Shown here one piece after another: positions 24,877 through 35,734 of a DNA stretch of 64,000 nt; the stretch's first letter is position 1, and the number at the start of each line of letters is the position of its first letter. Below the pieces are notes generated by a model. That model saw only the letters and a program-made list of their open reading frames with translations, did not search any database and was not told the origin of the DNA. The translations under genes and the position numbers were made by a program. Source of the stretch: Polyporus tsugae (taxonomy: Eukaryota; Basidiomycota; Agaricomycetes; Polyporales; Polyporaceae); assembly GCA_024305745.1 (NCBI GenBank), contig JAHRBS010000009.1, positions 1,798,001-1,862,000 of the forward strand. Direction: 5' to 3'.

Positions 24877-25836
24877 AGTCCCGTGTTGTAGTAGGTACAG
24901 TGTTTTCAGGAGCAAACATTGCGCCTACCGTGGCCCCCAGGCTTGACCAAAGTCGGGCTGAAAAGGTCTTGACTGAGGAGAGCTCTCGTGCCAAGGCTGC
25001 GAGTAAAACGTCAGAGTCCTATGCGCATCTTCTTCCCAAAATTCCCCTGCTACTGGAAAATGACCCTCAATTGGTTCCAACCGCTGGTACGCAACGTCTG
25101 CGGCCGCAACGGAGAAGCTTCCTCCGAGTCCGCTAAGCATCATGATTACATGACATAAGTACAAATGACATGATGATGTCGGCCTCGGACGACTTTAGAA
25201 CAAGTATTACCGCTCTCAGGCTATCGAGCCGTGGAGATACCGTAGCGTAGTCGGTTCTCTTGTAGCGTAGTCGGTTCTATTCAAACCATCACCTCGCGGG
25301 GTTCTGTGGCCCGCTTGCTTGGCCTGACTTTATAGCGTCGCCAGCCCTCCACTTTCCAGACTTCCGACTCTGAGTTTGCTACTTAGTATGACCTGGCCGC
25401 TTCAGCTTAGGCTCGAACCCAGCCGAGATCCAACGGTGATGGCCGCGATTCGGTAAGGAACACTCTCCTTTCACACTCCGCTGATATGTTCCGTTTGAGT
25501 CCATGCATTGCCTCCTGTCCTGAGAGGAATCCGAACACTGGCATACACTGGTGAGTCGACTGCGGAGAGTACGACATACGCTTGCTCTGTCAGCGGGCGC
25601 CGCGTGTGAAGGTTGGAATGTTCTTATTCTTTTTTTCGACCAGCAAATAGAGATGACAGGCCTAGAAGTGACTTTGGGATGGGTATGGCCGGGGTGTATA
25701 TGGCCAGTGGCCACGCATGCCGCAGGCGGTTGATCGATTCAGGGTTCGCCTCGGCGCAGCAGGCTTACAAGGTCATCCTAGAGGTCACCGCCGTAGAGGC
25801 CCCTCAACCTCAACCCAAGTTCAACCACGCAACGTG
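24877..25836. other. intergenic region between P450 copies 2 and 3
   Basis: No supported gene. A 16-bp direct repeat (TAGCGTAGTCGGTTCT) occurs twice near 25243 and 25263. The remainder is probably the copy 3 promoter. Confidence 0.5.
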
Positions 25837-28152
25837 ATGGCCTACTTCCCACTGGCGGCGATAGTCGTGCTTGTGTTCGTCGTGCTTAAGATCTTTGGCA
25901 ACTACTTGTTCCGATCACCTCTCGACAACATCCCGGGTCCTCCTCCAGCCTCGCTCTTGACTGGTGGGTGTTGCATCCAATGTGGTTGCAATGTATATAT
26001 GACGCTATTTGACCCACAGGTCACTTCCCCCAAATATTGAACCGGAAGGCTTGGAAGTTCTTGGCACATACTGCTTCCACCTATGGGTCCGTCTCTTTAC
26101 TGAAAGGTCTCTTCGGTGTAAGTCCCACGTTATCGAATGTATGCATTGTCGTTTTTATTCGATCTGACGGGCCGTAACCTAGAGGCGGTTTTTATTGATT
26201 CACGACCCGATGGCCCTGCACGCGGTCGCGGTCAAGGAGCAGGAGTTCTACACCAAATCACTCACCCCTTCCAAGTACATGTCTTCTTCCATCTGCTCGA
26301 GCTTCGAGATCTGACAGTCTGCAGCGACATGAATCTTTTTCTGGGTCCAGGCGTGTTGACGACCGTCGGTGCCCAGCACAGGAGACAACGGAAGCTGTTG
26401 AACCCCGTGTTCTCGGTGGCCCACCTGCGCAACATGACCCACATCTTCTACAACATCGCGCGCAAGGTGTGTGCTTCTCTGTCTCTTCTTCAGACGTCAT
26501 TCTTAGCGTGGCGCGGGACTGTTGCAGACGCGGAGTGCCCTCGCTACTCGTGTCCCTGGCGACGGTACGACGAAGGTGCTGGACGTCAATAGCTGGATGG
26601 CGCGGACGACGCTGGAGACGCTCGGGCAAGCCGGCTTGGGGTATTCCTTCGACAACTTGGTCGAAGACTCTACCGACCCGTATGGAGAATCGCTCAAGAT
26701 GTTTTTGTAGGTTCTCTCTCCGGCTTTGTGCATAACTCGCCTACTGATGGATTTCGGAATGTGATGGCGAAGCCCCGCATTGAACCCATTCCAGAAATTC
26801 GGGTTCCTGATCGAACAGCTCTCATTTGTCTTCTCCGACGCTTCCCTTCGCCGGTTCCTTAGGCTGATACCTACCGAAAATGTCCAACGCCTTATGAGGA
26901 TCTCGGATACCATGCGTGAGCACTCCCAAAGGATTATCGACGAGAAGAAGGCGGTTTTGAAGAAGGGAAACGACGCACTGCTGCATGAAGTAGGCGAGGG
27001 GAAGGATATTATGAGTATCTGTCGTATGTATCTCTCGGCGTTCAGGAGGCATCAACAACTTTGACGCTGACGCCGACGTTAGTCAAGGCGAACATGGCGG
27101 CGGAAGAGAAGGAAAAGATGACGGACGAGGAGATTCTCGCACAGACATCGTAAGTCGTCTTTCATATTCTCTCTTACCCTCATGACTGACCTTTCGCCAC
27201 AAGGACCTTCATTCTCGCGGGCATGGACACGACCTCGAATGCGCTTTCGCGTATCCTACACGTCTTGGCCCAGAAACCCTCCGTGCAAGAGAAGCTACGG
27301 GCTAAGATCATAGAAGCGCAAGGCGGATCGGGAGGGCAAATCGGCATCGCCTACGATGGCCTCATCAAGCTCCCATACCTCGACGCCGTGTGCCGCGAGA
27401 CGCTCCGCCTGTATGCCCCGGTAGTCATTGCACCTCGATTGTAGGTACTTCAACGTCTCTGTCCCTGTTCAACACCTCGCAGCTCAACCGACACCACCTC
27501 GTTCCCGTAGGGCTGCAAAGGACATGGTTCTACCGCTGTCGGCACCCGTTCGCGGACACGATGGCGCAATGATCAGCGAGCTCGTCATCCCGAAGGGCAC
27601 GGGCATGCTCATGAACTATCAAGCTAGCAACAGCACGGCGGAGCTGTGGGGAGATGACGTGCATGAGTGGAAGCCGGAGCGTTGGCTATCCCCATTTCCC
27701 AAGGCCCTGGAGGATGCACGTATTCCGGGAGTCTACTCGAATCTGTGAGTGGCCGGCATCGAGTTTCCCGCTCTCGGATCTGGCACGCTAACCCGCACAT
27801 GCCATGCAGCATGACGTTCTCCGGAGGGGCGCGGTCGTGCATGTAAGTTGTCCCTTCCTTCCCATCCTTATAATTACGGCGCTTATACTCGTATCCCTTT
27901 CTAGCGGTTTCAAGTTCTCACAGCTCGAGATGAGTACGTTCTATTTCATTCATCTAAGGAGTCTAGGACCGTGACTGACACGGCGTTCACTTTGTCCCAG
28001 AGGTCATCCTTGCCACTCTGTTGCCAAGCTTCGCGTTCGAGGTGACCGACCAAGAGGTCACCTGGAACTTCTCCGCCGTCATGTACCCCACGATGGGAGA
28101 GGGACTTGAAAGCACGCGGTCTGAGATGTTGCTGAAGGTTAAGGCTTTGTAG
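25837..28152 (+). CDS. cytochrome P450 monooxygenase, copy 3
   Basis: Twelve exons: 25837-25963, 26020-26117, 26183-26274, 26325-26466, 26528-26706, 26773-27023, 27083-27149, 27204-27440, 27511-27744, 27810-27842, 27905-27933 and 28001-28152. They total 546 residues. The N-terminal helix is followed by FRSPLDNIPGPPPAS. The I-helix is AGMDTTSN, the K-helix CRETLR, and WKPERW and the heme loop FSGGARSCIGF are intact. Exon lengths 2-11 are identical to those of copies 1 and 2, but the sequence is more diverged, so this is the older branch of the local family. The P450 relic at 2150-2440 resembles this copy most. Exon 6 uses the acceptor GCGAAG, which keeps the reading frame; the nearer CAG would break it. 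Confidence 0.9.
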
Positions 28153-28551
28153 GGAACACACCGAGGTGGCCAGATCCATAACCCGGAACCTGACACGCAC
28201 CGGGACCTTCGGGGAAAGAAGCACAGCGGATCGACATAGACTAACATACTACTCATCGAATAATACTTACATCGCCCGTCCTGCGGGGCAAAAGTCTAGA
28301 CCGTCACACATCCACCATCCTCCCCGAACATTGATCTTGATCTCTTCGCGCTGTCAGCGCGAGTCGACGTTACCCCTCGGCATCGAGCCTTCCAGGTACT
28401 TACGAAGGCCCCTACACTGCACAGGGGCCTTTCGGGATCTTGTGAGATCGATTCACTATCCGACAGAGTCGGGACAAGCGATGGATGCTTAGTGCAAACA
28501 CCCGGTACGGTTGGCTACGTACAGAGCATCAGTAAGAGGCCGCGTCGAACA

Positions 28552-28560
28552 TATATAAAA
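28552..28560 (+). promoter_or_regulatory. TATA box of the dehydrogenase pseudogene
   Basis: TATATAAAA lies about 130 bp upstream of the start codon at 28690, a usual distance for this type of gene. The promoter element has outlived the gene it served. Confidence 0.55.
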
Positions 28561-29392
28561 GACGAATACTACAGAATGACGATACCATATTACTCATACA
28601 CTCCTTTTCCAGCAATATCTTCTTCTCGTATTTGTTTGAGTACGCCGCCGTTCTTGAATGTGCTGGTGTGGATGTTTTCGATTCACTGAATGATTCTTGT
28701 AGTCACTGGTACATCCTCGAGATGGCCCGCGTCGCACTCGCCAAGCGAACCCTCCGCAATCCCAAGGTCCTCAACGACTTCGCATCCAAGTGCACTGCCG
28801 AGCAGCTCCTCGTCCTCCCCCTCCGAGTCGACGTCTCCAAGCCTGCGGAGATCAAGGAAGCCTTCACGAAAGCCAAGGCGACGTTCGGCCGCGTCGACCG
28901 TCGTCTTCAACAACGCCGGGTACGCCGCCGCTGGAGAGGTGGAGGCTGCCCAGGACGACGCTGCGCGGACAATGTTCGAGGTGAACTTCTGAAGCGCGGT
29001 GTACGTTTCCTAGGAGGCGGTCCGGTTCTTCCGCGAGGAGAACAAGCCACAGGGTGGCCGCCTCATCATCCAGAAGCGAGGCCACTCACGTTCCGGGCGG
29101 GATACAGCGCTTGAGGGGTTCACCGAGACTCTGAACACCGAGTTGAACCCTGCGTGGAGCATCAAGGTGAGCATGACACCCCCCTCGCCTCTCGCGAAAT
29201 GGTGCGCTGACATACATACCGTCAACATCTAGATCACTTCGTATGGTGGCCGTTTGGGGTCAGCTTCTAAACGCCCACACAAGCGCTCCTCAGCATAGCT
29301 TTCGCTGACGTTTTGGTCGCGTGGGGCGTTGGATCCCCCGAACACTCCCTCCACCGAGCCCTTCCCCACGGTGCGAGTTCCGGCTTGCCTTA

Positions 29393-29743
29393 CAGCAGAT
29401 TCACAAATCATTGACGCGAGTCGAAAATTTTCGACATGTTTGAATCTTCCGACCAGTCTTCTGAACCAATCTTCCAACCCTTGGGCGCCCGCCGCCCCGC
29501 CTGAACCGGCGTGGCATGTTTGGCCACCTGCCCGAAATGGTGGGCCTGGGGTTCCAATGACGTCACCGAACCTCGATTTGGATGGCGCCCTTACCATTTC
29601 TGGCAGATGGCCAAATATGCCACGCCGGTTCGGGCTCAACCGGCGGGCGTCTAGGGCTTGGAAGATTGGTTCGGAAGGTTGCTCGGAAGATTCAAACACG
29701 TTGAAAATTTTTGGACTCGCGTCAATGATTTGTGAATCTGCTG
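29393..29743. mobile_element. near-palindromic MITE nested in the TIR transposon
   Basis: The left arm starts CAGCAGATTCACAAATCATT and the right arm is its reverse complement. The arms stay similar for about 170 bp each, so the whole 351 bp can fold into one long hairpin. The element is flanked by TA on both sides (TTA before, TAA after), consistent with a TA target duplication as in Tc1/mariner-type elements. Long ORFs on both strands here are artefacts of the palindrome. Confidence 0.8.
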
Positions 29744-30627
29744 TAATCAGACTTAACCTTCACTGCATGTCAGAGGTCCATAGGTAGAGGTCGGCCACGT
29801 CACGTAGCCACAACGTGTACATATCTCCCGCGGTAGTCTGTAGACGGACCCTATCGTATGTGTGACCATGGCAAGTGGATGAACGTATAGACGAACCCTC
29901 GTCAACGACACCGCGTGCCTATGTCTCTCCAGTCAAGGACATGGCGGCCAAGACTCTATGCCAGTGTGCGCGGGTGGTGGAATATCCAGCTCTCACACCG
30001 AATTCCTCCACTTATCTTTTATTATCCGAGCATTACATGACACCGACCGTCGATGACCTGGGTGAGCTCTTCAGTGGTTGTGCAAACTAAATTCTCTGCG
30101 CAGAAAGTGCAGGGCAAGGGTGGGCATAGTGTTTGTGTAAACTGGCCATGGGAGTCGGACACACCCGCCGGAACCACTACGCCAAAAGGCAGAGTAAATC
30201 AGAAGCTGTCTTCTCAGCCACCGGCGGGTAGTATATGTGCACATCTGGATCTGTGCTACTAACAGCCGCCCTTACAGTTCGACTACCTCCGCAAATGTTC
30301 CATAATCAAGCCTAAGTAGTTGTAACTGTTGTATTCTGTATGTTCCCGTATGTTTGTCTTTTTACTCTTTTACCTATATTTGTACCTGTCAAAGTGCACG
30401 AGACCTCCCGCAGCGTCGCGTACCGCCTCCCGCCTTCCGCTCCTTCCATTTTTGTTAGCATTACTCTGAGACCTGCCTCTGATGTTATCAGCCGCGTTTC
30501 CGTACCATTCCGGACTCTTATACCCGAGGCTCTGCATCCGCTCCCCTCATCGTTTGTTTCCCCCGAACACTGAGGTGAGCTCCCTGTCTGCACTGTACTG
30601 CCCGTCCGTTGTGCTCACGCTACATAG

Positions 30628-30716
30628 TAATTGTATCCCTTTATTTCAGGTTAGCTTCGCTACGTACATTGTTCGTTTCTCCCGAACACTGAGTAATTGT
30701 ATCTCTTTATTTCAGT
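30628..30716 (+). repeat. short direct repeat inside the transposon
   Basis: GTAATTGTATCYCTTTATTTCAG occurs twice, near 30628 and 30693, about 65 bp apart. A related CCCGAACACTGAG block also occurs twice, near 30562 and 30680. This suggests a local tandem duplication within the element. Confidence 0.6.
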
Positions 30717-31917
30717 CCTCCTCCGGTGCTCTGACCATAAAAGTAACGAATGGCTATGTCACCTAGATGGACCCTTCAGGTACCGTCGGACACGTGACAT
30801 GACTGAACATCAACCAACCCTTCGTCTACGGGACATATGGGGGGTGACTACGTCCGAGTCTGCCACGCGACGTGGTCACGAACATAGACAAACCCCAATC
30901 TAGGGGCCTTTGACATGCAGTACGGTTTGTTCACGCCTGTTCACACTCGAGTGTTGCCTCTCCTGTGTTTAGATGGCTGTGATTCATGTGACTAACCAAT
31001 GTTTGAGGCGCACATATTGCTTATTGGTATCATGGCGGCAATGCCAGTCTTCAAGCTTCAATACCGACACTGGCATGCAGTAGATATACAACACCTGTCA
31101 TCATTTGTACCGACTCCAGAGATTTATCAATCCTATTCGAGATTGAACGAACCAGCATTAACATTCTGTGCATGTTAGTTCGTTTGATGCGTTTTCACTG
31201 AATATCAGATTCGATTTCCAATGCAGAAATAGCCTGCAACTCACTGACTCCGCTCATTAAATATCCCTGGCTTACTGGGGTGTCCGGAGGCCCCATCAAT
31301 GTAATCGCGTGATTACAGCCTCTCATAGGGCGCTTCGAAGCTGACCCCAAACGGCCACCATACACTTCCATCCTATTCGGCGGCTTTGTGACCGAGTTCG
31401 GAAGCCCGGCGGTCCAAATAGTCCCGCAGCCCGCCGCGCACGCAGGCGGCCAGAACGCCGCGGAAGCCTTCCGCAAGATGTTCGAAGGCCCTTCCGTCGT
31501 GGAGGGCCAGAAGAAGCTCGGGTTCGGGGACCCCAAGAAGGGCGTCCAGAAGGTCTGAGCACGCTGCCCAACGCGCCGCTCCGCTGCTCGGCAAGGGCGT
31601 CGATGGGTATGTACGCCAGTGCATCGCACAGCTCACAAAGGAGGTGGACGAGTACGCTGCGTGGCCGGATAATCTGGGGTATTCGGATGTCAACTAGATC
31701 ATTATATGATCGCAAGGACCCATAAGTTGTACAATACATACAGGAATCGACCGACGAGTACACCTGCACTTGCATCGCCGTCCAGAACCTGTCTAAGAAG
31801 CTGAAGAATGGGTAAGCAGGCTCGGCACGCGACTCCGCGTCTGAGAACTTGGGGGTATTGAACTTATCCGGTCTCCGGGGGTAACCTCTCCACAATTTGG
31901 GAGGGCAGCTTCTAGTT

Positions 31918-31922
31918 CCAAT
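31918..31922. repeat. target site duplication CCAAT, left copy
   Basis: CCAAT abuts the left LTR here and the right LTR at 38265-38269, the 5-bp duplication expected of LTR-retrotransposon integration. Confidence 0.85.
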
Positions 31923-32250
31923 TGTTGAACCCGGGGGCAAAGCCCACACCGGGCAGCAACTCTAGCGGAAGCTCCGCATACTCACCTGGAGGGGTTGTTG
32001 AGGCTTGTTAAGTGATGATGGTGGTAGGGTCTAAAGAACTGTCTGTATTGGGGGCTCTGGGGAGCCCGTATATATACTACTAGATTACATAAGAACTGTA
32101 CAGTAGCATACACGGTGCACAGTCGAGCTGTGCGTGATTATCATAGACGAGGCTATGAGTAATCTGGCATGTGTGACAACTGGCGCTATGGCGGTGTCAC
32201 AGCCTAGCGGCTATGTTGGCTGCCAGCGCTTGGCAGTGCCGCGCTCAACA
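31923..32250 (-). repeat. LTR, 3' copy relative to element transcription
   Basis: A 328-bp long terminal repeat with TG...CA ends. It matches 37937-38264 except at two positions: CCCGGG versus CCCAGG near the start and CTCCGC versus CTCTGC about 50 bp in. The AT-rich TATATATACTA near 32070 may contribute to the element promoter/terminator. Confidence 0.95.
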
Positions 32251-32261
32251 CTCCCCCTCGC
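32251..32261 (-). other. polypurine tract
   Basis: On the minus strand GCGAGGGGGAG lies directly 5' of the 3' LTR, the expected plus-strand DNA priming site. Confidence 0.75.
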
Positions 32262-35200
32262 TAAGTACTCGGCATGGGTACGAAAGCGGATTTGGCGCTA
32301 TAAGTTGGCCGTGGAAAGTGGAGCCCGAGTTGAGAGCGGAATTTAACAAATTTCGTCGCTCCCAAGTTCTTGGTGAATATATCGGCGGGATTGTCGTCAC
32401 CTTCAATGTAGAATAGGTCGACGATGCCCTTTTCATGTACCTCCCGAATGTAGTGATAGCGGATGTCGATGTGTTTAGACCTCGGCTCCATTACTGGATT
32501 CGATGCAATGAAGATAGACCCTTGGTTATCTCCAGAAAGAGGTATATGATCGATATAGTAGCCGAGTTCTGCAAGTAGGTTGCGAACCCAGACTACTTGG
32601 CGACTACAATCACTCATCGCCATATACTCAGCCTCAGTTGAGGAATGAGCAATCGTTTTCTGTGCACGTGAAGTCCACGAGAAAACACCACCCGCTAGTT
32701 TCAGGAAGAATCCTGTCTGCGAGCGTCGAGTGTTGGGATCTGATGCCCAATCAGAGTCAGTACCGGCAACTAAGCCAGTCTGAGCTTTGCCTTTGTAAAC
32801 CAGGGAGTAATCCTTGGTTCCAACCAGATAGCGGCAGATATAGAGTGCACGCTTGAGGTGCTCCTCAGATGGGTTGGATGCAAACTGGGACAATTTTGTC
32901 ACAGCGAAGGCTAAGTCCGGCCTTGTTCCTAACATGATATACAGTAGGGAACCGATGACTGTCTGGAACCTAGAGCGAAGCTCTGGTGTGGATTGCTCTT
33001 TGTTGGGCTCAGGTTGGTAACCTGCTGGGAGCGGAGTAGTAGCTGGTCGCGCGTTAGTCATGCCGCAACGTTCCAGTACTTTCTCTAGGTAGGCGCATTG
33101 ATCCAGGTGGATATCGTTGCCTTTGCGTGTAATACGCATGCGTAAGAACTCTTTGGCATCGCCAAGGTCTCGACACTCCCACTTTCTCATGAAGCGAGCT
33201 TTCAGTTCAGCTACGAGCTTCCTATTTCGCCCACAAAAGAGTGCATCGTCAACGTAGACGATAACAACTACAAGTGCTCCATCAGAGCGTTTGTAGATGT
33301 ATATGCCTGCATCATTGCTGAGCCGTTTAAAGCCCATCAATGTCATGGACTCAGACAAGGTGCGCCACCACGCTAAACCTGCCTGCTTAAGCCCATATAG
33401 AGCACGTTTGAGTCTGAGGACTTTGTGCTCTGTGCCGGGTGTGCGAAACCCTTCTGGCTGCTCCATATATATCTCTTCGTCCAGCTTGCCATATAGGTAG
33501 GCACTGCGTACATCGAGGCCTGAGATATGCCAGTCCTCGAGCGTTGCTAATGCTGTGATGAGACGCACTGTCTCGAATCGTACAACTGGGGAGAATATTT
33601 TGTCGAAGTCTTTGCCTTCGACCTGGGAGAAGCCTTTCGCAACAAGCCTGGCTTTCTTTCGTCCGTCAGTTTTGACGTCGAATACCCAGCGGTTCTTGAC
33701 GACCTTTCGCCCTTTGGGCCGGTCAACCAAGTCATACACATCGCGCCTGCGAAGAGCCTCTAATTCTTCGCGGCAAGCGTTGAACCACTCCTTTCGCTCA
33801 TCCTTTGGTAGGACAGCGATATCACGGAAGGTCCATTCGCGCACATTAAGTGGCGAGGCCTTCTCCCCCTCATCGTCTGGTGGGATAGCCTTAGAAATAA
33901 GGTATTGGATGAGATATGCTCCCCCTTCCCGGCATAGTTCTGCCACATCAGTTCCGTCTGGATCACGCAGGGCATCTTCGACTTCCTCTGAGGACGCGTC
34001 TTCATCATCATCATCTTCGTATTCAGATGATTCGTCCTCATCATCAGTTTCTTCCTCAGAACTTTCGTTCGAGTGTGCCTCTGAGCTTTGCTCACTAGGA
34101 GCGCCTGAGTGAGGTGGAGGGACTGGCTCTGCAGGTATAGGTTCCGGTATGGGACCAGAGTCATCCTCTTCCTCAGCGTCGCTGCTACTAGGTGAGATCA
34201 TGGGAGTAGGCTCCCGTGGCGTGGTCCATTTCGAAGGTGGACGGAGTACGGGTTCATCGCGTGATCGCGGAAGTGATCGAGAAGAGCTAGGCCCGGGAAG
34301 CCTCTCATCTCTGGATGGTGGCGCGGTACGAGAGCGACTCGTTTCTCCACGAACTTCAACCATTTTCTTCCACGATTCCCGTTTCTCTATGTCCTTGAAA
34401 ATGTCTGTAGGGTGTCGTGATTCACCATAGACATTCCCTTCGCGAACTGGTACTTTCCGTTCTCTCCCAGATCGTCGCGGAGAACTCGCGCCAGATCTTT
34501 CAACCGGAGGAGATTGCGGCAACACAGGGCTATGCACACTTCGCGGTGTCTGTCTGTGTGAAGTACGCTGTACAGGTAGTTCAGCCGGTGGTGCAGGAGG
34601 TGCGACGTCTCGCGTCTTGCCCTTGTCCTTTTTAGAAGGAAGGTTTTTGGGAGGACGATGTGGCTCCTCATCGTCATCAGGGAGATTCTTAGGAGCGGGG
34701 ACTTGGTCCGCGGATTCCTGTGATTCCTCTTCATTGGGCGCAATCTGCTGCCTCTGTCGCTTCTGCTCGTGCGGACACTTTGGAAACATATGTTCATCAA
34801 ATAGCGCTTGAGCAGCTGTAAAGATGACATTGTTTGGTAGGCGCATGAACTTATAATTGTGACCTCCATCGCCGATGCCAAGGTAAACCATCAACTCCGA
34901 TTTGGGGGATAGTTTATTCTTCCGCACTTCAGGTGGCAAGAAGACATAGGCTCCACATCCAAAGACGCGTAGGTGGCTAATGTCTGGCTTGGAGTCGTAT
35001 AGAAGTTCATAGGGGGTTCGCCATTCCAGACGACGCATAGGCGTCCTGTTATAGACGTGTGTAGCATGATCAAAGGAGAATTCCCACCAGGACTGAGGTA
35101 TGCAAGCGTCGTGTCGCATTGCCTCCCCTTTGTCCATGAGTGTACGAATTATGCGCTCGGCACGGCCATTCTGTTGATGAATGTGTGGTGCACTGGTTAT

Positions 35201-35680
35201 AATCTCGATGCCTCTGTCCTTGAGCATATTCGTGAAGGCTTTTGATTTCAATTCACCTCCAGCATCAGATTTCCATTTCTGCACCTTCGCGCCATATTGG
35301 TTTTCGACATATGTCAACCATTGTCGCATAGATTGTAGGGCAGTGTCCTTGGTACGAAGTTTGACGGTCCACACGTGTGAAGTGTAGTCATCATAGTACA
35401 GTATAGCGTACTTGTGTTTGTGGTACGAAGGGACAGGGAATTCTTTGAGGTCCGTGTGGACTAGCTCAAAAGGTTTTGACGCTCGTCTAAGATCGAGCGG
35501 ATGGGATTGCGATGGCATTTTGCCTTCAGCACATCCTCGGCAAATCGAGTCCTCTTTGGGAATCTCAACATGCGGGCACTTGTCAGTGTGTTTCCGAGCA
35601 TGTCTCAGCACATCGCGCGAAGGGTGTCCTAAGCGACGGTGTAGAGTATCATAGTCGACAGCTTCAAAGGCTGTGATCAT
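32261..35680 (-). CDS. copia-type Pol: integrase, reverse transcriptase, RNase H
   Basis: A 1139-residue open frame from the first ATG, in the same frame as the upstream Gag-protease ORF. It begins with the integrase zinc finger (HRRLGH and CRGC, an HHCC arrangement). The integrase core shows VHTDLKEF and KSDAGGE as two of the catalytic acidic positions. An acidic, Ser/Pro-rich spacer follows. The reverse transcriptase has FSPVVRFETVR, LDVRSAYLYGKLDEEIYMEQ and the YVDD active site (VIVYVDDALFCG). RNase H carries GTDSDWASDPNTRRSQTG and SSTEAEYMAMSD. The domain order is copia-type. Translation presumably needs passage through the TGA at 35735-35737, because no independent start signal is apparent. 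Confidence 0.93.
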   Translation of the reverse strand: MITAFEAVDYDTLHRRLGHPSRDVLRHARKHTDKCPHVEIPKEDSICRGCAEGKMPSQSHPLDLRRASKPFELVHTDLKEFPVPSYHKHKYAILYYDDYTSHVWTVKLRTKDTALQSMRQWLTYVENQYGAKVQKWKSDAGGELKSKAFTNMLKDRGIEIITSAPHIHQQNGRAERIIRTLMDKGEAMRHDACIPQSWWEFSFDHATHVYNRTPMRRLEWRTPYELLYDSKPDISHLRVFGCGAYVFLPPEVRKNKLSPKSELMVYLGIGDGGHNYKFMRLPNNVIFTAAQALFDEHMFPKCPHEQKRQRQQIAPNEEESQESADQVPAPKNLPDDDEEPHRPPKNLPSKKDKGKTRDVAPPAPPAELPVQRTSHRQTPRSVHSPVLPQSPPVERSGASSPRRSGRERKVPVREGNVYGESRHPTDIFKDIEKRESWKKMVEVRGETSRSRTAPPSRDERLPGPSSSRSLPRSRDEPVLRPPSKWTTPREPTPMISPSSSDAEEEDDSGPIPEPIPAEPVPPPHSGAPSEQSSEAHSNESSEEETDDEDESSEYEDDDDEDASSEEVEDALRDPDGTDVAELCREGGAYLIQYLISKAIPPDDEGEKASPLNVREWTFRDIAVLPKDERKEWFNACREELEALRRRDVYDLVDRPKGRKVVKNRWVFDVKTDGRKKARLVAKGFSQVEGKDFDKIFSPVVRFETVRLITALATLEDWHISGLDVRSAYLYGKLDEEIYMEQPEGFRTPGTEHKVLRLKRALYGLKQAGLAWWRTLSESMTLMGFKRLSNDAGIYIYKRSDGALVVVIVYVDDALFCGRNRKLVAELKARFMRKWECRDLGDAKEFLRMRITRKGNDIHLDQCAYLEKVLERCGMTNARPATTPLPAGYQPEPNKEQSTPELRSRFQTVIGSLLYIMLGTRPDLAFAVTKLSQFASNPSEEHLKRALYICRYLVGTKDYSLVYKGKAQTGLVAGTDSDWASDPNTRRSQTGFFLKLAGGVFSWTSRAQKTIAHSSTEAEYMAMSDCSRQVVWVRNLLAELGYYIDHIPLSGDNQGSIFIASNPVMEPRSKHIDIRYHYIREVHEKGIVDLFYIEGDDNPADIFTKNLGATKFVKFRSQLGLHFPRPTYSAKSAFVPMPST

Positions 35681-35734
35681 GTTTCGCGCCAGTAAAGGCT
35701 GCGTGAAGATGACATAAATAGTGTCACCAACGTT

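Larger units (their letters stand above)
29241..31363. mobile_element. non-autonomous TIR DNA transposon, 2123 bp
   Basis: The two ends are inverted repeats. The first 27 bp, starting GTATGGTGGCCG, are identical to the reverse complement of the last 27 bp, and similarity continues imperfectly for about 8 bp more. The element is flanked by ACTTC on both sides (29236-29240 and 31364-31368), a 5-bp target site duplication. Removing the element plus one ACTTC restores a continuous dehydrogenase reading frame across the junction, which independently confirms both boundaries. No transposase-sized ORF is present, so it must have been mobilised in trans. It contains a nested MITE. The superfamily could not be assigned from the termini alone. 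Confidence 0.88.
28690..31697 (+). pseudogene. short-chain dehydrogenase/reductase pseudogene, split by a transposon
   Basis: The 5' part (28690-29168) begins MILVVTGTSS, the start of an SDR Rossmann fold, and contains VVFNNAGYAAAGEVE (the NNAG motif). It is broken by small deletions after TSS and around ALAKRTLRNPKV, and by a frameshift before VVFNNAG. Two in-frame stops follow, TGA at a Trp/Gly position and TAG at a Gln position. The Ser and Tyr-x3-Lys catalytic segment is missing between RLIIQ and ALEGFTETLNTEL. An intron (GTGAGC at 29169 to TAG at 29232) precedes ITS, where a 2.1-kb transposon interrupts the gene. The 3' part resumes at 31364 with TSILFGGFVTEFGSPAVQ. A further frameshift leads into GKGVDGYVRQCIAQLTKE and a stop at 31695-31697. 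No functional product is expected. Confidence 0.82.

Noticed and set aside
29229..29787. Overlapping ~155-codon ORFs on both strands inside the transposon
   Set aside because: They mirror each other because the MITE there is palindromic; not coding.
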